In this document: in pieces, positions 35,642 to 44,402 of the stretch
Layout: each line of letters opens with the position of its first letter
How positions within the stretch are numbered: the stretch's first letter is position 1
Source: Comamonadaceae bacterium
Lineage (GTDB): Bacteria > Pseudomonadota > Gammaproteobacteria > Burkholderiales > Burkholderiaceae_C
NCBI GenBank assembly: GCA_027491035.1
Contig: JAIXWZ010000050.1
Coordinates: 1 to 47,970 of the forward strand
DNA: 47,970 nucleotides
Direction: 5' to 3'
Position numbers and translations under genes: made by a program
Notes under the pieces: generated by a model
Told to the model about the DNA's origin: nothing
The model's input: the letters and a program-made list of their open reading frames with translations, nothing else
The model's database searches: none

Positions 35642-37924
35642 TCAGCGACGCGGCTTCTTGCCCTGCTTGCGAGTCGCCTTGGCCACTGCCTTTTTGACCG
35701 CTGCCTTGAGCGAGCCAAGGGGTGAGCTCGAGGACGAGGCCGGCGGCGAAAACAGCGCCGCCCTGCCCTTGCCCGACGGCGCTACGGGCTCATCGGAAAG
35801 CCCCGCGCCATGCTTGGTGGGCTTGCCGGCCTTGCGCCCCTTGGGCAGCGCCTCGCTTGCGCGCTCCCGGCCGACCCGCACGGGCAGCTCCTGGCCCTCA
35901 TGGACCAGTCGGAAATCGATGCGCCGACCGTCGAGATCAACCCGGCTGACTTGCACCCGCACCCGGGTGCCGATGGCATAGCGAATGCCGGTGCGCTCGC
36001 CGCGCAACTCCTGGCGGGCTTCGTCAAAGCGGAAGTACTCGCCGCCCAACTCGGTGATGTGCACCAGGCCCTCGACGTACATCGCATCGAGCGTGACGAA
36101 AATGCCAAAGCCAGTGGCGGCGCTGACCACGCCGGCGAACTCTTCGCCCAGGTGCTCGCGCATGTACTTGCACTTGAGCCAGGCCTCAACATCGCGGCTG
36201 GCCTCATCGGCGCGCCGCTCGTTGGCGCTGCAATGCAGACCTGCGGCCTCCCAGGCCTGCTGCTCTGCGCTGGCCTTGCGCACTTTCTCAGGGCGCTGCT
36301 GGGGCGCTGCCACCCGCTCAGCCAGTCGCCGCGCCAGCTTGGCATGCGCCTCGCCCGGTGTGGGCAAGGCTGGCAACTGGTAGCGCCCTTCGCTCAAGAT
36401 GGCCTTGATGACGCGGTGCACAAGCAAATCGGGATAACGCCGGATCGGGCTGGTGAAGTGGGTGTAGGCCTCAAAAGCCAGACCGAAATGCCCGCTGTTG
36501 ACGGGCGTGTAGATGGCCTGCTGCATCGAGCGCAGCAGCATCGTGTGAATCTGCTGGGCATCGGGCCTGTCCTTGGTGGCCTGAGCGATGCGCTGGAACT
36601 CACCGGGTGTCGGGTTGTCGCTGATGCTCAGGCCCACGCCGGTGGCCTTGAGGTAGTTGCGCAGCAGCTCCTTCTTCTCGGGGGTCGGACCTTCATGCAC
36701 CCGAAACAGCCCGTGGTGTTCGCTTTGGGCGATGAAGTCGGCCGAGCAGACGTTGGCCGCCAGCATGGCCTCTTCGATCAAGCGATGCGCGTCATTGCGG
36801 GTGCGCGCCACGATCTTCTCGATCCGCCCGGCCTCATCGCACAGGATCTGCGTCTCGGTGGTCTCAAAGTCGACGGCGCCGCGCTCGCTGCGCGCCTTGA
36901 GCAAGGCCCCATAAACATCATGCAGATTGAGCAGATGCGGCAACAACGGCTTGCGCTGCTCGGCCTGGGGACCGCGGGTGTTGGCCAAAATGGCCGCCAC
37001 CTCGGTGTAGGTCAGGCGGGCGTGGCTGTGCATGACCGCCGGATAAAACTGATAGGCATGCACCTGGCCCTTGGCAGTGATCAGCATGTCGCACACCATG
37101 CACAGACGGTCGACCTCCGGGTTGAGCGAGCACAGCCCGTTGGAGAGCTTCTCGGGCAGCATCGGAATGACCCGGCGGGGAAAGTACACGCTGGTGGCGC
37201 GGTCGTAGGCGTCGATGTCGATCGCGCTGCCGGTCTCGACATAGGCGCTCACATCGGCAATGGCCACCAGCAAACGCCAGCCCTTGCCCCGCCCCACCCG
37301 CGCGCTTTCGCAGTACACCGCATCGTCAAAATCGCGGGCGTCCTCGCCGTCGATGGTGACCAAGGCCACATCGGTCAGGTCCACCCGGTCTCGCCGGTCG
37401 GCCGCCCGCACCCCATCGGGCAAAGCGCGCGCCAGCGCCAGCGCTTCGTCGCTGAAGGCGTGCGGCACACCGTACTTGCGCACCGCAATTTCGATTTCCA
37501 TGCCCGGATCGTCGATCTCACCAAGCACCTCCTTGACCCGGCCTACCGGCTGGCCAAACAGCGCCGGCGGCTCGGTCAACTCGACCACCACCACCTGGCC
37601 GGTGCGGGCGGCGCCTATCGCATGCTTGGGGATCAGGACATCCTGGCCGTAACGCTTGTCCTCAGGGGCCACGAGCCAGACCCCGCCTTCTTGCAGCAAA
37701 CGCCCGATGATCGGATGAGGCGAGCGTTCCATGATCTCGGTGACGCGCCCTTCGGGCCTGCCCTTGCGGTCGTACCGCACGACGCGGGCCTTGACCCGGT
37801 CTTTGTGCAAGACAGCGCGCATCTCGTTGGGCGGCAGATACAGATCGGGCTGGCCATCGTCGCGCTGCACGAAACCGTGACCGTCGCGGTGGCCGAAAAC
37901 CGTTCCTTCAAATTCGGTCAGCAA
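35642..37924 (-). CDS. rnr: Ribonuclease R (RNB-family 3'-5' exoribonuclease)
   Basis: A processive exoribonuclease of about 760 residues. It has N-terminal cold-shock domains (FEGTVFGHRDGHGFVQRDDG), an RNB catalytic core with DGEDARDFDDAVY (metal-binding Asp residues), an S1 domain (about 600-690; EFAGVVSAATGFGIFVTLD) and a basic Lys/Arg-rich tail. No in-frame ATG precedes the conserved start. TTG at 37924 is used, but in-frame codons upstream encode KTTHATASAPPGLLTEFEG, which resembles family N-termini, so the true start is uncertain. Confidence 0.95.
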   Translation of the reverse strand: MLTEFEGTVFGHRDGHGFVQRDDGQPDLYLPPNEMRAVLHKDRVKARVVRYDRKGRPEGRVTEIMERSPHPIIGRLLQEGGVWLVAPEDKRYGQDVLIPKHAIGAARTGQVVVVELTEPPALFGQPVGRVKEVLGEIDDPGMEIEIAVRKYGVPHAFSDEALALARALPDGVRAADRRDRVDLTDVALVTIDGEDARDFDDAVYCESARVGRGKGWRLLVAIADVSAYVETGSAIDIDAYDRATSVYFPRRVIPMLPEKLSNGLCSLNPEVDRLCMVCDMLITAKGQVHAYQFYPAVMHSHARLTYTEVAAILANTRGPQAEQRKPLLPHLLNLHDVYGALLKARSERGAVDFETTETQILCDEAGRIEKIVARTRNDAHRLIEEAMLAANVCSADFIAQSEHHGLFRVHEGPTPEKKELLRNYLKATGVGLSISDNPTPGEFQRIAQATKDRPDAQQIHTMLLRSMQQAIYTPVNSGHFGLAFEAYTHFTSPIRRYPDLLVHRVIKAILSEGRYQLPALPTPGEAHAKLARRLAERVAAPQQRPEKVRKASAEQQAWEAAGLHCSANERRADEASRDVEAWLKCKYMREHLGEEFAGVVSAATGFGIFVTLDAMYVEGLVHITELGGEYFRFDEARQELRGERTGIRYAIGTRVRVQVSRVDLDGRRIDFRLVHEGQELPVRVGRERASEALPKGRKAGKPTKHGAGLSDEPVAPSGKGRAALFSPPASSSSSPLGSLKAAVKKAVAKATRKQGKKPRR

Positions 37925-38077
37925 ACCGGGTGGGGCGCTGGCCGTTGCATGTGTGGTCTTGATGGGCGTACTCTGTTGAAACCGGCTCGGCCGGCGGGGT
38001 CGGGACTGCGGTGGGTCCAGAAAAATTCGCCTCGGTGTCGCGAAATCCGCTGCCTAAATGGTACACTGCCAGATGTT

Positions 38078-38162
<85 letters not shown>

Positions 38163-38220
38163 AAGTATCCTCTTGAACTTTGCCAAGAAGAACAAGAGCC
38201 AGAAGAACAAGAAAAAATCC

Positions 38221-38250
38221 AAAAAGCCGCTGCACACGCAGCGGCTTTTT
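38221..38250. terminator. Bidirectional terminator between tRNA-Leu and rimO
   Basis: AAAAAGCCGCTGC-acac-GCAGCGGCTTTTT is a perfect inverted repeat with A-run and T-run on opposite sides. It can terminate the tRNA transcript on the plus strand and the rimO transcript on the minus strand. Confidence 0.9.
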
Positions 38251-38289
38251 TTTGCCCGGCGATCGAGTACGACGCGTCCAATGCGACGA

Positions 38290-39699
38290 TCAAATGGGCA
38301 GGCCGATCAGGTCGTGACCCTCGGTGCCGACGATGCGCGCCCGGGTGAACTCCCCAGTCTTGAGGGTCTTGCTGATCTTCTCCGGCGGCAGCAGCCGCAC
38401 CAGCCCATCAATCTCGGGCGCGTCGGCATAGCTGCGGCCGATCGCCCCCTTGCGGCCCAGCGAGGGCGCCGAATCCACAAGAACCTGCATGGTCGCGCCC
38501 ACGCGTTCGCGCAGTTTATGCGTCGACACCTCTTCGGCCACCGCCATAAAGCGCGCCCGGCGTTCCTCGCGCACAGCCTGCGGCAGTGCGTCGGGCAAGC
38601 CATTGGCGGCAGCTCCTTGCACCGCGCTGTAGGCAAAGCAGCCCGCGCGATCGATGCGCGCCTGACGCATGAAGTCCAGCAGGTGCTCGAACTCTTCCTC
38701 GCTCTCGCCGGGAAAGCCCGCGATGAAGGTGCTGCGCACCACCAGTTGCGGACAGCGCTCGCGCCACCGCGCGAGCCGCTCAAGATTGCGCTCACCGCTG
38801 GCCGGGCGCTTCATGCGCCGCAGCACCTCCGGATGGCTGTGCTGGAAGGGCACATCCAGGTAAGGCAGCACCAAACCATCGGCCATCAGGGGGACGATCT
38901 CGTCGACGCTCGGATAGGGGTAGACATAGTGCAGCCGCACCCAGGCCCCGTGCGGCGCGGCCAACTCGCCCAAGGCGCGCACCAATTCCAAGGTCCGGGT
39001 CTTGATCGGCTTGCCGTCCCAGAAACCGGTGCGGTACTGCACATCCACGCCGTAGGCCGATGTGTCCTGGCTGATGACCAGCAGCTCCTTGACCCCGCCT
39101 TCAAACAGCGCCTGCGCCTCTTTGAGCACATCGCCGATCGGGCGTGAAACCAGGTCGCCACGCATCGAGGGAATGATGCAAAAGGTGCAGCGGTGGTTGC
39201 AGCCCTCGCTGATCTTGAGATAGGCATAGTGGCGCGGCGTGAGCTTGATACCGGCGGCCCCAAACGTCTGCGGCACCAGATCGACGAAGGGGTCATGCGG
39301 TTTGGGCAGGTTCTGATGCACCGCATCCATCACCTCCTGCGTGGCATGCGGGCCGGTGACGGCCAGCACGCTCGGATGCAGGCTCTTGACCAGATTGCCA
39401 CCGCCTTCGGCCGTCTTGGCGCCCAGGCAGCCCGTCACAATGACGCGCCCGTTGTCCGCCAGTGCCTGGCCGATGGTCTCCAGGCTCTCCTGCACCGCCT
39501 CGTCGATGAAGCCGCAGGTGTTGACGATGACCAAATCGGCACCCTCGTAGGTTTTGGAGGTCTGGTAGCCCTCGGCGCTGAGCTGCGTGAGGATGAGCTC
39601 GGAGTCGGTCAGGGCTTTGGGGCAGCCCAGGCTGACAAAGCCCACTCGGGGCGCTGTCTGGCCGCGGGTCGGCGCAGTCTGTGGGGTCAAGGTGGACAT
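38290..39699 (-). CDS. rimO: Ribosomal protein S12 methylthiotransferase RimO
   Basis: A 469-residue radical SAM enzyme that methylthiolates an Asp of ribosomal protein S12. The N-terminal UPF0004 domain has Cys26, Cys62 and Cys91. The radical SAM cluster motif [13 protein letters not shown] has Cys167, Cys171 and Cys174. A C-terminal TRAM domain (from about 400) ends [16 protein letters not shown]. Conservation around [12 protein letters not shown] is characteristic of RimO and not of MiaB. Confidence 0.97.
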   Translation of the reverse strand: MSTLTPQTAPTRGQTAPRVGFVSLGCPKALTDSELILTQLSAEGYQTSKTYEGADLVIVNTCGFIDEAVQESLETIGQALADNGRVIVTGCLGAKTAEGGGNLVKSLHPSVLAVTGPHATQEVMDAVHQNLPKPHDPFVDLVPQTFGAAGIKLTPRHYAYLKISEGCNHRCTFCIIPSMRGDLVSRPIGDVLKEAQALFEGGVKELLVISQDTSAYGVDVQYRTGFWDGKPIKTRTLELVRALGELAAPHGAWVRLHYVYPYPSVDEIVPLMADGLVLPYLDVPFQHSHPEVLRRMKRPASGERNLERLARWRERCPQLVVRSTFIAGFPGESEEEFEHLLDFMRQARIDRAGCFAYSAVQGAAANGLPDALPQAVREERRARFMAVAEEVSTHKLRERVGATMQVLVDSAPSLGRKGAIGRSYADAPEIDGLVRLLPPEKISKTLKTGEFTRARIVGTEGHDLIGLPI

Positions 39700-39791
39700 C
39701 TCTCGATTGTCTCAGAGGCGAGGATCCGGGGCCGCTTCAAATCGGTCACCGCATCGCGCCAAGCGGCCACGGGCGCCTCAAGAGCCAACGA

Positions 39792-40244
39792 TTAAGGCGT
39801 GCTGCGGTCAGGCTTTTCGTGCGCACCCACCACCTTGGAGAGCAGGGCCAGCAGCTGTTGGCGCTCCTGGGCCTGCAGCGGCGCCATCAGCCGGCGCTGA
39901 GTCCGGCTGGCCGTGCGCTTGAGCTGCAGCGCCACCTCGCGGCCCTCGGGCGTGATCCACAGCCGCTTGCGCCTGCGATCGATCGCATCGGCCTGCCGAC
40001 GCACCCAGCCCTTGGCTTCCAGTCGGCCGATGACCGAGCCTGAGGTGGCGGCATCAAAGGCCACCCGCGCCGACAGCGACACCTGGTCCTGACCGGGCTC
40101 GTCCATCAGGGCGTTGAGCACGGCAAACTGCACCGGCGTGACATCAAAACCCTGCGCCTCCTGCATGAACATGGCCACCGCGATTTGGTGCGCGCGCCGG
40201 ATCAGGTGGGCCGGCGCCTTGGCGAAGTCAAAACTCTTGTCCAT
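39792..40244 (-). CDS. MarR-family transcriptional regulator
   Basis: A 150-residue winged-helix regulator. The wing region DRRRKRLWITPEGREVA and a preceding recognition helix (DAATSGSVIGRLEAKGWVRR) are typical of MarR proteins. It is divergent from the FAH-family gene, and the 100-base gap between them probably holds a shared operator. Control of an aromatic degradation step is a reasonable inference. Confidence 0.9.
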   Translation of the reverse strand: MDKSFDFAKAPAHLIRRAHQIAVAMFMQEAQGFDVTPVQFAVLNALMDEPGQDQVSLSARVAFDAATSGSVIGRLEAKGWVRRQADAIDRRRKRLWITPEGREVALQLKRTASRTQRRLMAPLQAQERQQLLALLSKVVGAHEKPDRSTP

Positions 40245-40344
40245 GTCCGGCAGTGTAAGTCGCCTCGCAGCGGCAACCGAGGCAAAAAGCTGTTCAAATT
40301 GATGCAGTCAAAGCCATCTTTCTCCTCAGACCCGCCTGCCCACC

Positions 40345-41040
40345 ATGCCCTACACGCACGAACCCGCGCCCATCGTGACCGTTCCGGTCCATGGCTCGCC
40401 CGCCGTCTTCCCGGTCCACCGCATCTACTGCGTCGGCCGCAACTACGTCGAGCACGCCAAGGAAATGGGCTTTACAGGACGTGAGCCGCCTTTCTTTTTC
40501 CTCAAACCAGCCGACGCCCTGGTGGTGGTGCCCGAGGGCGCGACTGGCACCATGGCTTACCCGAGCCAGACGAACAATCTGCACCACGAAATCGAGCTGG
40601 TCGTGGCCATCGGCAAGGGCGGGCGCAACATCCGGGCCAGCGATGCGCACGCGCACATTTTTGGCTACGCGGTGGGTCTGGACATGACCCGGCGGGATCT
40701 GCAAAACGACATGAAGAAGCAAGGCCGGCCCTGGTGCATCGGCAAAGCCTTTGATCAGTCGGCACCGATCGGGCCGATCACGCCGGCCGCTCAGGCCGGC
40801 GCCATTGAGCAGGCCGACATCTATGTGCAGGTCGGCGGACAAGACCGCCAGCGCAGCCAGATCGACAAGTTGATCTGGAACATCGGCGAGACCATCGAGC
40901 ACCTGTCGGCCGCCTGGGAACTGCAGCCCGGCGACCTGATCTTTACCGGCACGCCCGAGGGCGTGGCTGCCGTGGTGGCCGGCGATGTGATGCACGGCGC
41001 CATCACCGGTCTGGGCAGTCTGCGCGTCAAGGTGGTCTGA
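40345..41040 (+). CDS. Fumarylacetoacetate hydrolase (FAH) family protein, possible fumarylpyruvate hydrolase
   Basis: A 231-residue single-domain FAH protein. RIYCVGRNYVEHAKEMG, PPFFFLKPADALV, HHEIELVVAIGKGG and GDLIFTGTPEGV are the conserved segments, including the metal-binding acidic residues (HEIEL). Members of this size hydrolyse fumarylpyruvate in gentisate degradation, act as acylpyruvases, or tautomerise oxaloacetate. The divergent MarR gene favours a catabolic role, but no other gentisate genes are in view. Confidence 0.88.
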   Translation: MPYTHEPAPIVTVPVHGSPAVFPVHRIYCVGRNYVEHAKEMGFTGREPPFFFLKPADALVVVPEGATGTMAYPSQTNNLHHEIELVVAIGKGGRNIRASDAHAHIFGYAVGLDMTRRDLQNDMKKQGRPWCIGKAFDQSAPIGPITPAAQAGAIEQADIYVQVGGQDRQRSQIDKLIWNIGETIEHLSAAWELQPGDLIFTGTPEGVAAVVAGDVMHGAITGLGSLRVKVV

Positions 41041-41083
41041 CGGCGGCTGCGCCACAGCCCCGTCACCGGATCGCTCGCCTCTG

Positions 41084-41638
41084 ATGCAACGCCCTCCTCT
41101 CAAGCACTGCCGAGCCTGCGGCGCAGCCCTGGTGATCCGGCTGCCCGATGACGGTGACACGCGCGAACGCGCGATCTGCACCGTCTGCCAAACCGTGCAC
41201 TACGAAAACCCGATCAACGTGGTCGGCACCGTCCCTTGGTGGGGCGAGACCGGCGATCAGGTGCTGCTGTGCAAGCGCAACATCGAGCCGCGCTGGGGCA
41301 AATGGACCCTGCCAGCCGGTTTCATGGAACTGGGCGAGACCACGGCGCAAGGGGCGGCTCGCGAGACGGATGAGGAAGCTGGGGCGAGCATTGAGATGCA
41401 GGAGCTTTTCAGCCTGATCAATGTGGTGCGGGTCGGCCAGGTCCATCTTTTTTACCGGGCGCGCCTGCTGAGCACCCACTTCAACCCCGGTCACGAGACC
41501 ATCGAGGCGCGTCTGTTTACCGAAGACACCATCCCCTGGGATGAGATCGCCTTTCGCACGGTGCGAGAAACCCTCGAGCGCTATTTCGACGACCGCCGCC
41601 GCGGGCATTGGGGCGTGCACACGGTCGATATCGTCTAA
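41084..41638 (+). CDS. Nudix hydrolase with N-terminal zinc ribbon
   Basis: A 184-residue Nudix protein. Two CxxC pairs (Cys9/Cys12 and Cys32/Cys35) form a zinc ribbon. The Nudix box GFMELGETTAQGAARETDEEAGA (79-101, given here as separate halves GFMELGE and RETDEEAGA) fits the consensus except for Thr at the hydrophobic position. The substrate is unknown; a nucleoside diphosphate derivative is likely. It follows the FAH gene by 43 bases, so the two may be cotranscribed. Confidence 0.9.
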   Translation: MQRPPLKHCRACGAALVIRLPDDGDTRERAICTVCQTVHYENPINVVGTVPWWGETGDQVLLCKRNIEPRWGKWTLPAGFMELGETTAQGAARETDEEAGASIEMQELFSLINVVRVGQVHLFYRARLLSTHFNPGHETIEARLFTEDTIPWDEIAFRTVRETLERYFDDRRRGHWGVHTVDIV

Positions 41639-41662
41639 GCCCAGGCTTAGATCAGAGGTTGC

Positions 41663-42085
41663 TCAAGCCGGCGGCTTGCACTTGCCGGTGTACTTGAAGC
41701 GCTGTAATTTGCCCTGCACCGACACATCGTTGTGGGCAGCCAACTCGATCGAGCCGCGCTCGATCAACAAGCTGGTCTCCTGGCCGCTGGCGCGGTGCCG
41801 GCGGCGCGCGCCGAGTTGGCTGGCCGAGGTCAGGTTGGTGCCCTCGTAGTCCTCGGTCACCAAGGTGCTCACGCGCATTTCGTAGGGTCGCGGGCCGATC
41901 ACCGTAAAGTAAAGATGCCGCCCGATCACCTGCAGCTCTATCGCCACCTTGGCCGGCGCGGCCTTGGCCTCAGCGTCGGCAAACTTGCCTTCGACCTCGC
42001 ACTGCAGCCGGATGGGCTGAGCCAGAGCCACCGAAGCCAGCAGCATCGAGCCCAAGACCCAGCCCTGTCGTGTACGGTGATGCAT
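41663..42085 (-). CDS. Exported protein of unknown function
   Basis: A 140-residue protein with a signal peptide (MHHRTRQGWVLGSMLLASVA, cleavage near LAQ-P). The mature part has one N-terminal Cys (29) and one near the C-terminus (136), suggesting a disulfide, and beta-rich patterning. No family was recognised. It converges on the zinc-ribbon Nudix gene and is divergent from the second Nudix gene. Confidence 0.65.
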   Translation of the reverse strand: MHHRTRQGWVLGSMLLASVALAQPIRLQCEVEGKFADAEAKAAPAKVAIELQVIGRHLYFTVIGPRPYEMRVSTLVTEDYEGTNLTSASQLGARRRHRASGQETSLLIERGSIELAAHNDVSVQGKLQRFKYTGKCKPPA

Positions 42086-42177
42086 ATGCGATGTCCTCCT
42101 GGCCGCACTGTAGCAAAGGCGACGGCCCGACCTGCCGGCCGGCCGCCGCCCCCTCATGCAAGCGCCACAATCGGGCC

Positions 42178-43089
42178 ATGAACTTCGAAATCAACCAAAA
42201 CGAAGTGTTGACGCCGCCAGTCGATGCCGCATCGGTCATGCTGCTGCGCGACAGCCCACAGGGGCTGCAGGTGCTGCTGGTCAAACGCCACAGCCAGTCG
42301 CGTGTGCTTGGCGGCGCCTATGTGTTTCCGGGCGGCAAGCTCGACCGGCAGGACTGCCTGGTCGAATCGGCCGAACTCGACCAGCCGGCAGCGGCCATGC
42401 AGCAAGCCCTGGGCGAGGCTGGACTCGATCTGGCCACCGCCTGCGGGCTGCATGTGGCCGCGCTGCGCGAAACCTTCGAGGAATGCGGTGTGCTGCTGCA
42501 CGCTGCGCCGGCGGCCGACACGCAGTTGCAGCGCAAAAGCCTGCGCCAGCGTCTGGCGGCCGGTGAGCCCTTCTTGCCCACCTTGTCGGCCCTCGGCCTG
42601 GGGCCGCTGCAAACCCGGCTGATCCGCCCCTGGTCGCGCTGGATCACGCCGCGGCGCCCTAGCATGATCGACCGCCGCTTTGACACGCGGTTTTTCATTG
42701 CGGTGGCGCCCGAGGGACAAGAGGCTCGCCAAGACGACCATGAAACCACCGAAGCCTTGTGGCTCACGCCCAGGCAGGCGATCGAGCGGTATTGGCAAGA
42801 CGGCCTGCCCTTGGTGCCGGTGCAACTGATCACGCTGATGCAAATCAACCGGCTCGAGCGCGCCGAGCAGGCCATCGAGGCGGCAAGCCGCCGGGCGCCG
42901 ATCCAGATCCAGCCCGAGCCGCAAGACGTCGATGGACAACGGGTGCTGTGCTATCCGGGCGACCCAGACCACACCGTGCAGCAGCCGGCATGGAACGGCC
43001 CGACCCGCCTGGTTTACCGCAACGGCCGATTCGAACCCTCAGAGGGCGGCTTGCAGGCTTTGTTGGACGGCGGCTTGGCGGCTCACTGA
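42178..43089 (+). CDS. NUDT19-like Nudix hydrolase with split Nudix box
   Basis: A 303-residue protein with a Nudix fold. The box is interrupted: the glycine part is YVFPGGKLDRQD (49-58), and the catalytic part RETFEECGVLL lies at 97-107, about 30 residues further than in a normal box. Such an insertion is known in NUDT19/NUDT7-type CoA-derivative diphosphatases, so a CoA ester substrate is plausible. The C-terminal half (WITPRRPSMIDRRFDTRFFI) also fits that group. Confidence 0.82.
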   Translation: MNFEINQNEVLTPPVDAASVMLLRDSPQGLQVLLVKRHSQSRVLGGAYVFPGGKLDRQDCLVESAELDQPAAAMQQALGEAGLDLATACGLHVAALRETFEECGVLLHAAPAADTQLQRKSLRQRLAAGEPFLPTLSALGLGPLQTRLIRPWSRWITPRRPSMIDRRFDTRFFIAVAPEGQEARQDDHETTEALWLTPRQAIERYWQDGLPLVPVQLITLMQINRLERAEQAIEAASRRAPIQIQPEPQDVDGQRVLCYPGDPDHTVQQPAWNGPTRLVYRNGRFEPSEGGLQALLDGGLAAH

Positions 43090-43117
43090 CCGCCCAGCCC
43101 ACCTCGTTTCAAATAAG

Positions 43118-43132
43118 CAATAACCCTTATTG
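43118..43132. repeat. Short inverted repeat upstream of the 46-residue gene
   Basis: CAATAA-CCC-TTATTG is a perfect 6-base dyad inside an AT-rich stretch (43110-43160) that stands out from the GC-rich surroundings. It lies 140 bases upstream of the small gene and could be a regulator site, or a small 3' structure of the Nudix gene. Confidence 0.3.
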
Positions 43133-43273
43133 GGCTAAAAAGATTTGCATTAGCGCAACATCTCAGGGGAAACCTTAAAAGACTTTCCGTCCTGATCAGC
43201 TAACCTTCACAGCGCAGAACGTTGATTTCATCGACCTGCGTTTTTGAACCATTTGATCTTAAAAGGGTGTCCC

Positions 43274-43414
43274 ATGAAAGTCGTGATTTCCGCCATCATC
43301 GCAGCCTTCGCCTTCATCTCCGTGCCCGCTCTGGCCGCTGCCGACAAGGTTGCCGCCAAGGTGGACTGCAAGGATGCAAAGAACAAGGACCACGCTGACT
43401 GCAAGAAGAAGTAA
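43274..43414 (+). CDS. Small exported Lys-rich two-cysteine protein (46 aa)
   Basis: A 46-residue product: a signal peptide MKVVISAIIAAFAFISVPALA followed by a mature peptide of about 25 residues, AADKVAAKVDCKDAKNKD then HADCKKK, with two cysteines (32 and 43) and nearly half charged residues. It has an AAGGGTGT ribosome binding site and its own terminator 20 bases downstream, so it is an autonomous transcription unit. No family was recognised. Role unknown; a periplasmic or secreted metal- or redox-related peptide is a guess only. Confidence 0.75.
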   Translation: MKVVISAIIAAFAFISVPALAAADKVAAKVDCKDAKNKDHADCKKK

Positions 43415-43433
43415 TTCTTCTCGGCAACAGCCT

Positions 43434-43460
43434 AAAAGCCCGCTGATGCGGGCTTTTTTT
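43434..43460 (+). terminator. Intrinsic terminator after the 46-residue gene
   Basis: AAAAGCCCGC-tgat-GCGGGCTTTTTTT. It may also act on the minus strand for the end of the Sox-associated thioredoxin gene (stop at 43472), thanks to the A-run. Confidence 0.9.
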
Positions 43461-43471
43461 ATGGCGCGGGC

Positions 43472-43945
43472 TCAGCGCGTCAGGAGCCGCTGGCGCGATT
43501 GCTCGAGCCGCTCATCCAGATAGGCGCCATAAAAGTCGCTCGAGTAGGCGCCTTCCATCCGCTCGGCCAGTTCCCGACCGGTGGGGCCAAAAAACAGCAC
43601 TGTCGGTGCAAGGCCGACCTTCCAGCGGCGCACGAGTTCATCGTGACTGAGGCTGCGTCCCTGCCAATCGAGCAGCATCTGAGCGCTGCGCATATCGACC
43701 TGCACAATCGGCTGGCCGGCCTGCAGCCGGGGCATCAGTTCGCTGCGACGCACCCGCTCACAGTACACACAGCCCTGCAAGCTGACCATCACCAGCAAGG
43801 GCTGCCCCCTCTGGCGGGCCAGGTCGGCCTCAGCGGCCAGATTGCGGGCCGGCGGCAAGCCAGCAGCATGACCCCAGGGCGCCACCGCCGACAAGGCAGC
43901 AACCAAGCACGACCGGCGCCCCAAGTCCACGCGGCGAGCGGGCAA
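43472..43945 (-). CDS. Periplasmic thioredoxin-fold protein (SoxS/SoxW-like)
   Basis: A 157-residue protein with an N-terminal signal region (RRSCLVAALSAVAPWGHA) and a thioredoxin-like active site GCVYCERV (Cys59, Cys62), followed by the cis-Pro segment LAPTVLFFG. SoxS and SoxW of Sox clusters are periplasmic thioredoxins that keep SoxYZ active by reducing it. It begins directly after the ArsR stop. The TTG start is supported by GGAGGA five bases upstream; a GTG five codons later has no such site. Confidence 0.82.
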   Translation of the reverse strand: MPARRVDLGRRSCLVAALSAVAPWGHAAGLPPARNLAAEADLARQRGQPLLVMVSLQGCVYCERVRRSELMPRLQAGQPIVQVDMRSAQMLLDWQGRSLSHDELVRRWKVGLAPTVLFFGPTGRELAERMEGAYSSDFYGAYLDERLEQSRQRLLTR

Positions 43946-43946
43946 G

Positions 43947-44297
43947 TCAGTCCTCCACGGCGATTTGCGTGCAAACCGCCCGACACAAATTGACCACCCG
44001 CTGGTTGACGATGCGGTAGTAGATCTGCACGCCGTCGCGGCGCTTGCCCAGCACGCCGGCCTGGTAGAGCGTGCTCAGATGCTGCGACATATTGGGCTGG
44101 GTGGTATCGATTTCCTCGAGCAATTCACTGACGTTTTTCTCGCCCTGGCACAAGCTGCTGATGATGCGCAGGCGCATGGGTGCGGCCATCACCCGAAAGA
44201 CCTCGGCGGCCTTCTCAAAGACTTCATGGGACTCGGTCAAGGCCGGGTCTTCGGGGCTTGAGGGGCTCGAGGGGGCTGAGGAGGTTGATCGGGCCAT
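43947..44297 (-). CDS. ArsR-family transcriptional repressor (SoxR-like)
   Basis: A 116-residue winged-helix repressor. The recognition helix region is TTQPNMSQHLSTLYQAGVLG, followed by the wing KRRDGVQIYYRI. ArsR-type SoxR proteins repress sox operons and respond to sulfur compounds through cysteines. Here Cys50, Cys105 and Cys109 are candidates. It pairs with the thioredoxin gene as soxR-soxS do in Paracoccus. The start MARSTSSAPS is chosen because the upstream extension runs into a candidate terminator region. Confidence 0.85.
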   Translation of the reverse strand: MARSTSSAPSSPSSPEDPALTESHEVFEKAAEVFRVMAAPMRLRIISSLCQGEKNVSELLEEIDTTQPNMSQHLSTLYQAGVLGKRRDGVQIYYRIVNQRVVNLCRAVCTQIAVED

Positions 44298-44370
44298 GGG
44301 CTCAAATGATGGGGCGCAAGCGGTCAGCCGATTGTGCGACAGCACCAGCCTAAGCGCAGGCCTTGAATGC

Positions 44371-44397
44371 AAAAAACCAAGCGGCATCGAGCGCCTG
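44371..44397 (-). terminator. Possible terminator after the MBL-fold gene
   Basis: On the minus strand CAGGCG pairs with CGCTTG (one G/T pair) around an 8-base loop and is followed by GTTTTTT. It would separate the soxAXB transcript from the regulator-thioredoxin pair. Confidence 0.45.
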
Positions 44398-44402
44398 CTG
44401 GA

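Noticed and set aside
41050..41075. Possible remnant of the palindromic family (cagccccgtcaccg) between the FAH and Nudix genes
   Set aside because: Only about 14 bases match the tandem unit at 6874, without an element beside it; chance similarity in GC-rich DNA is likely.
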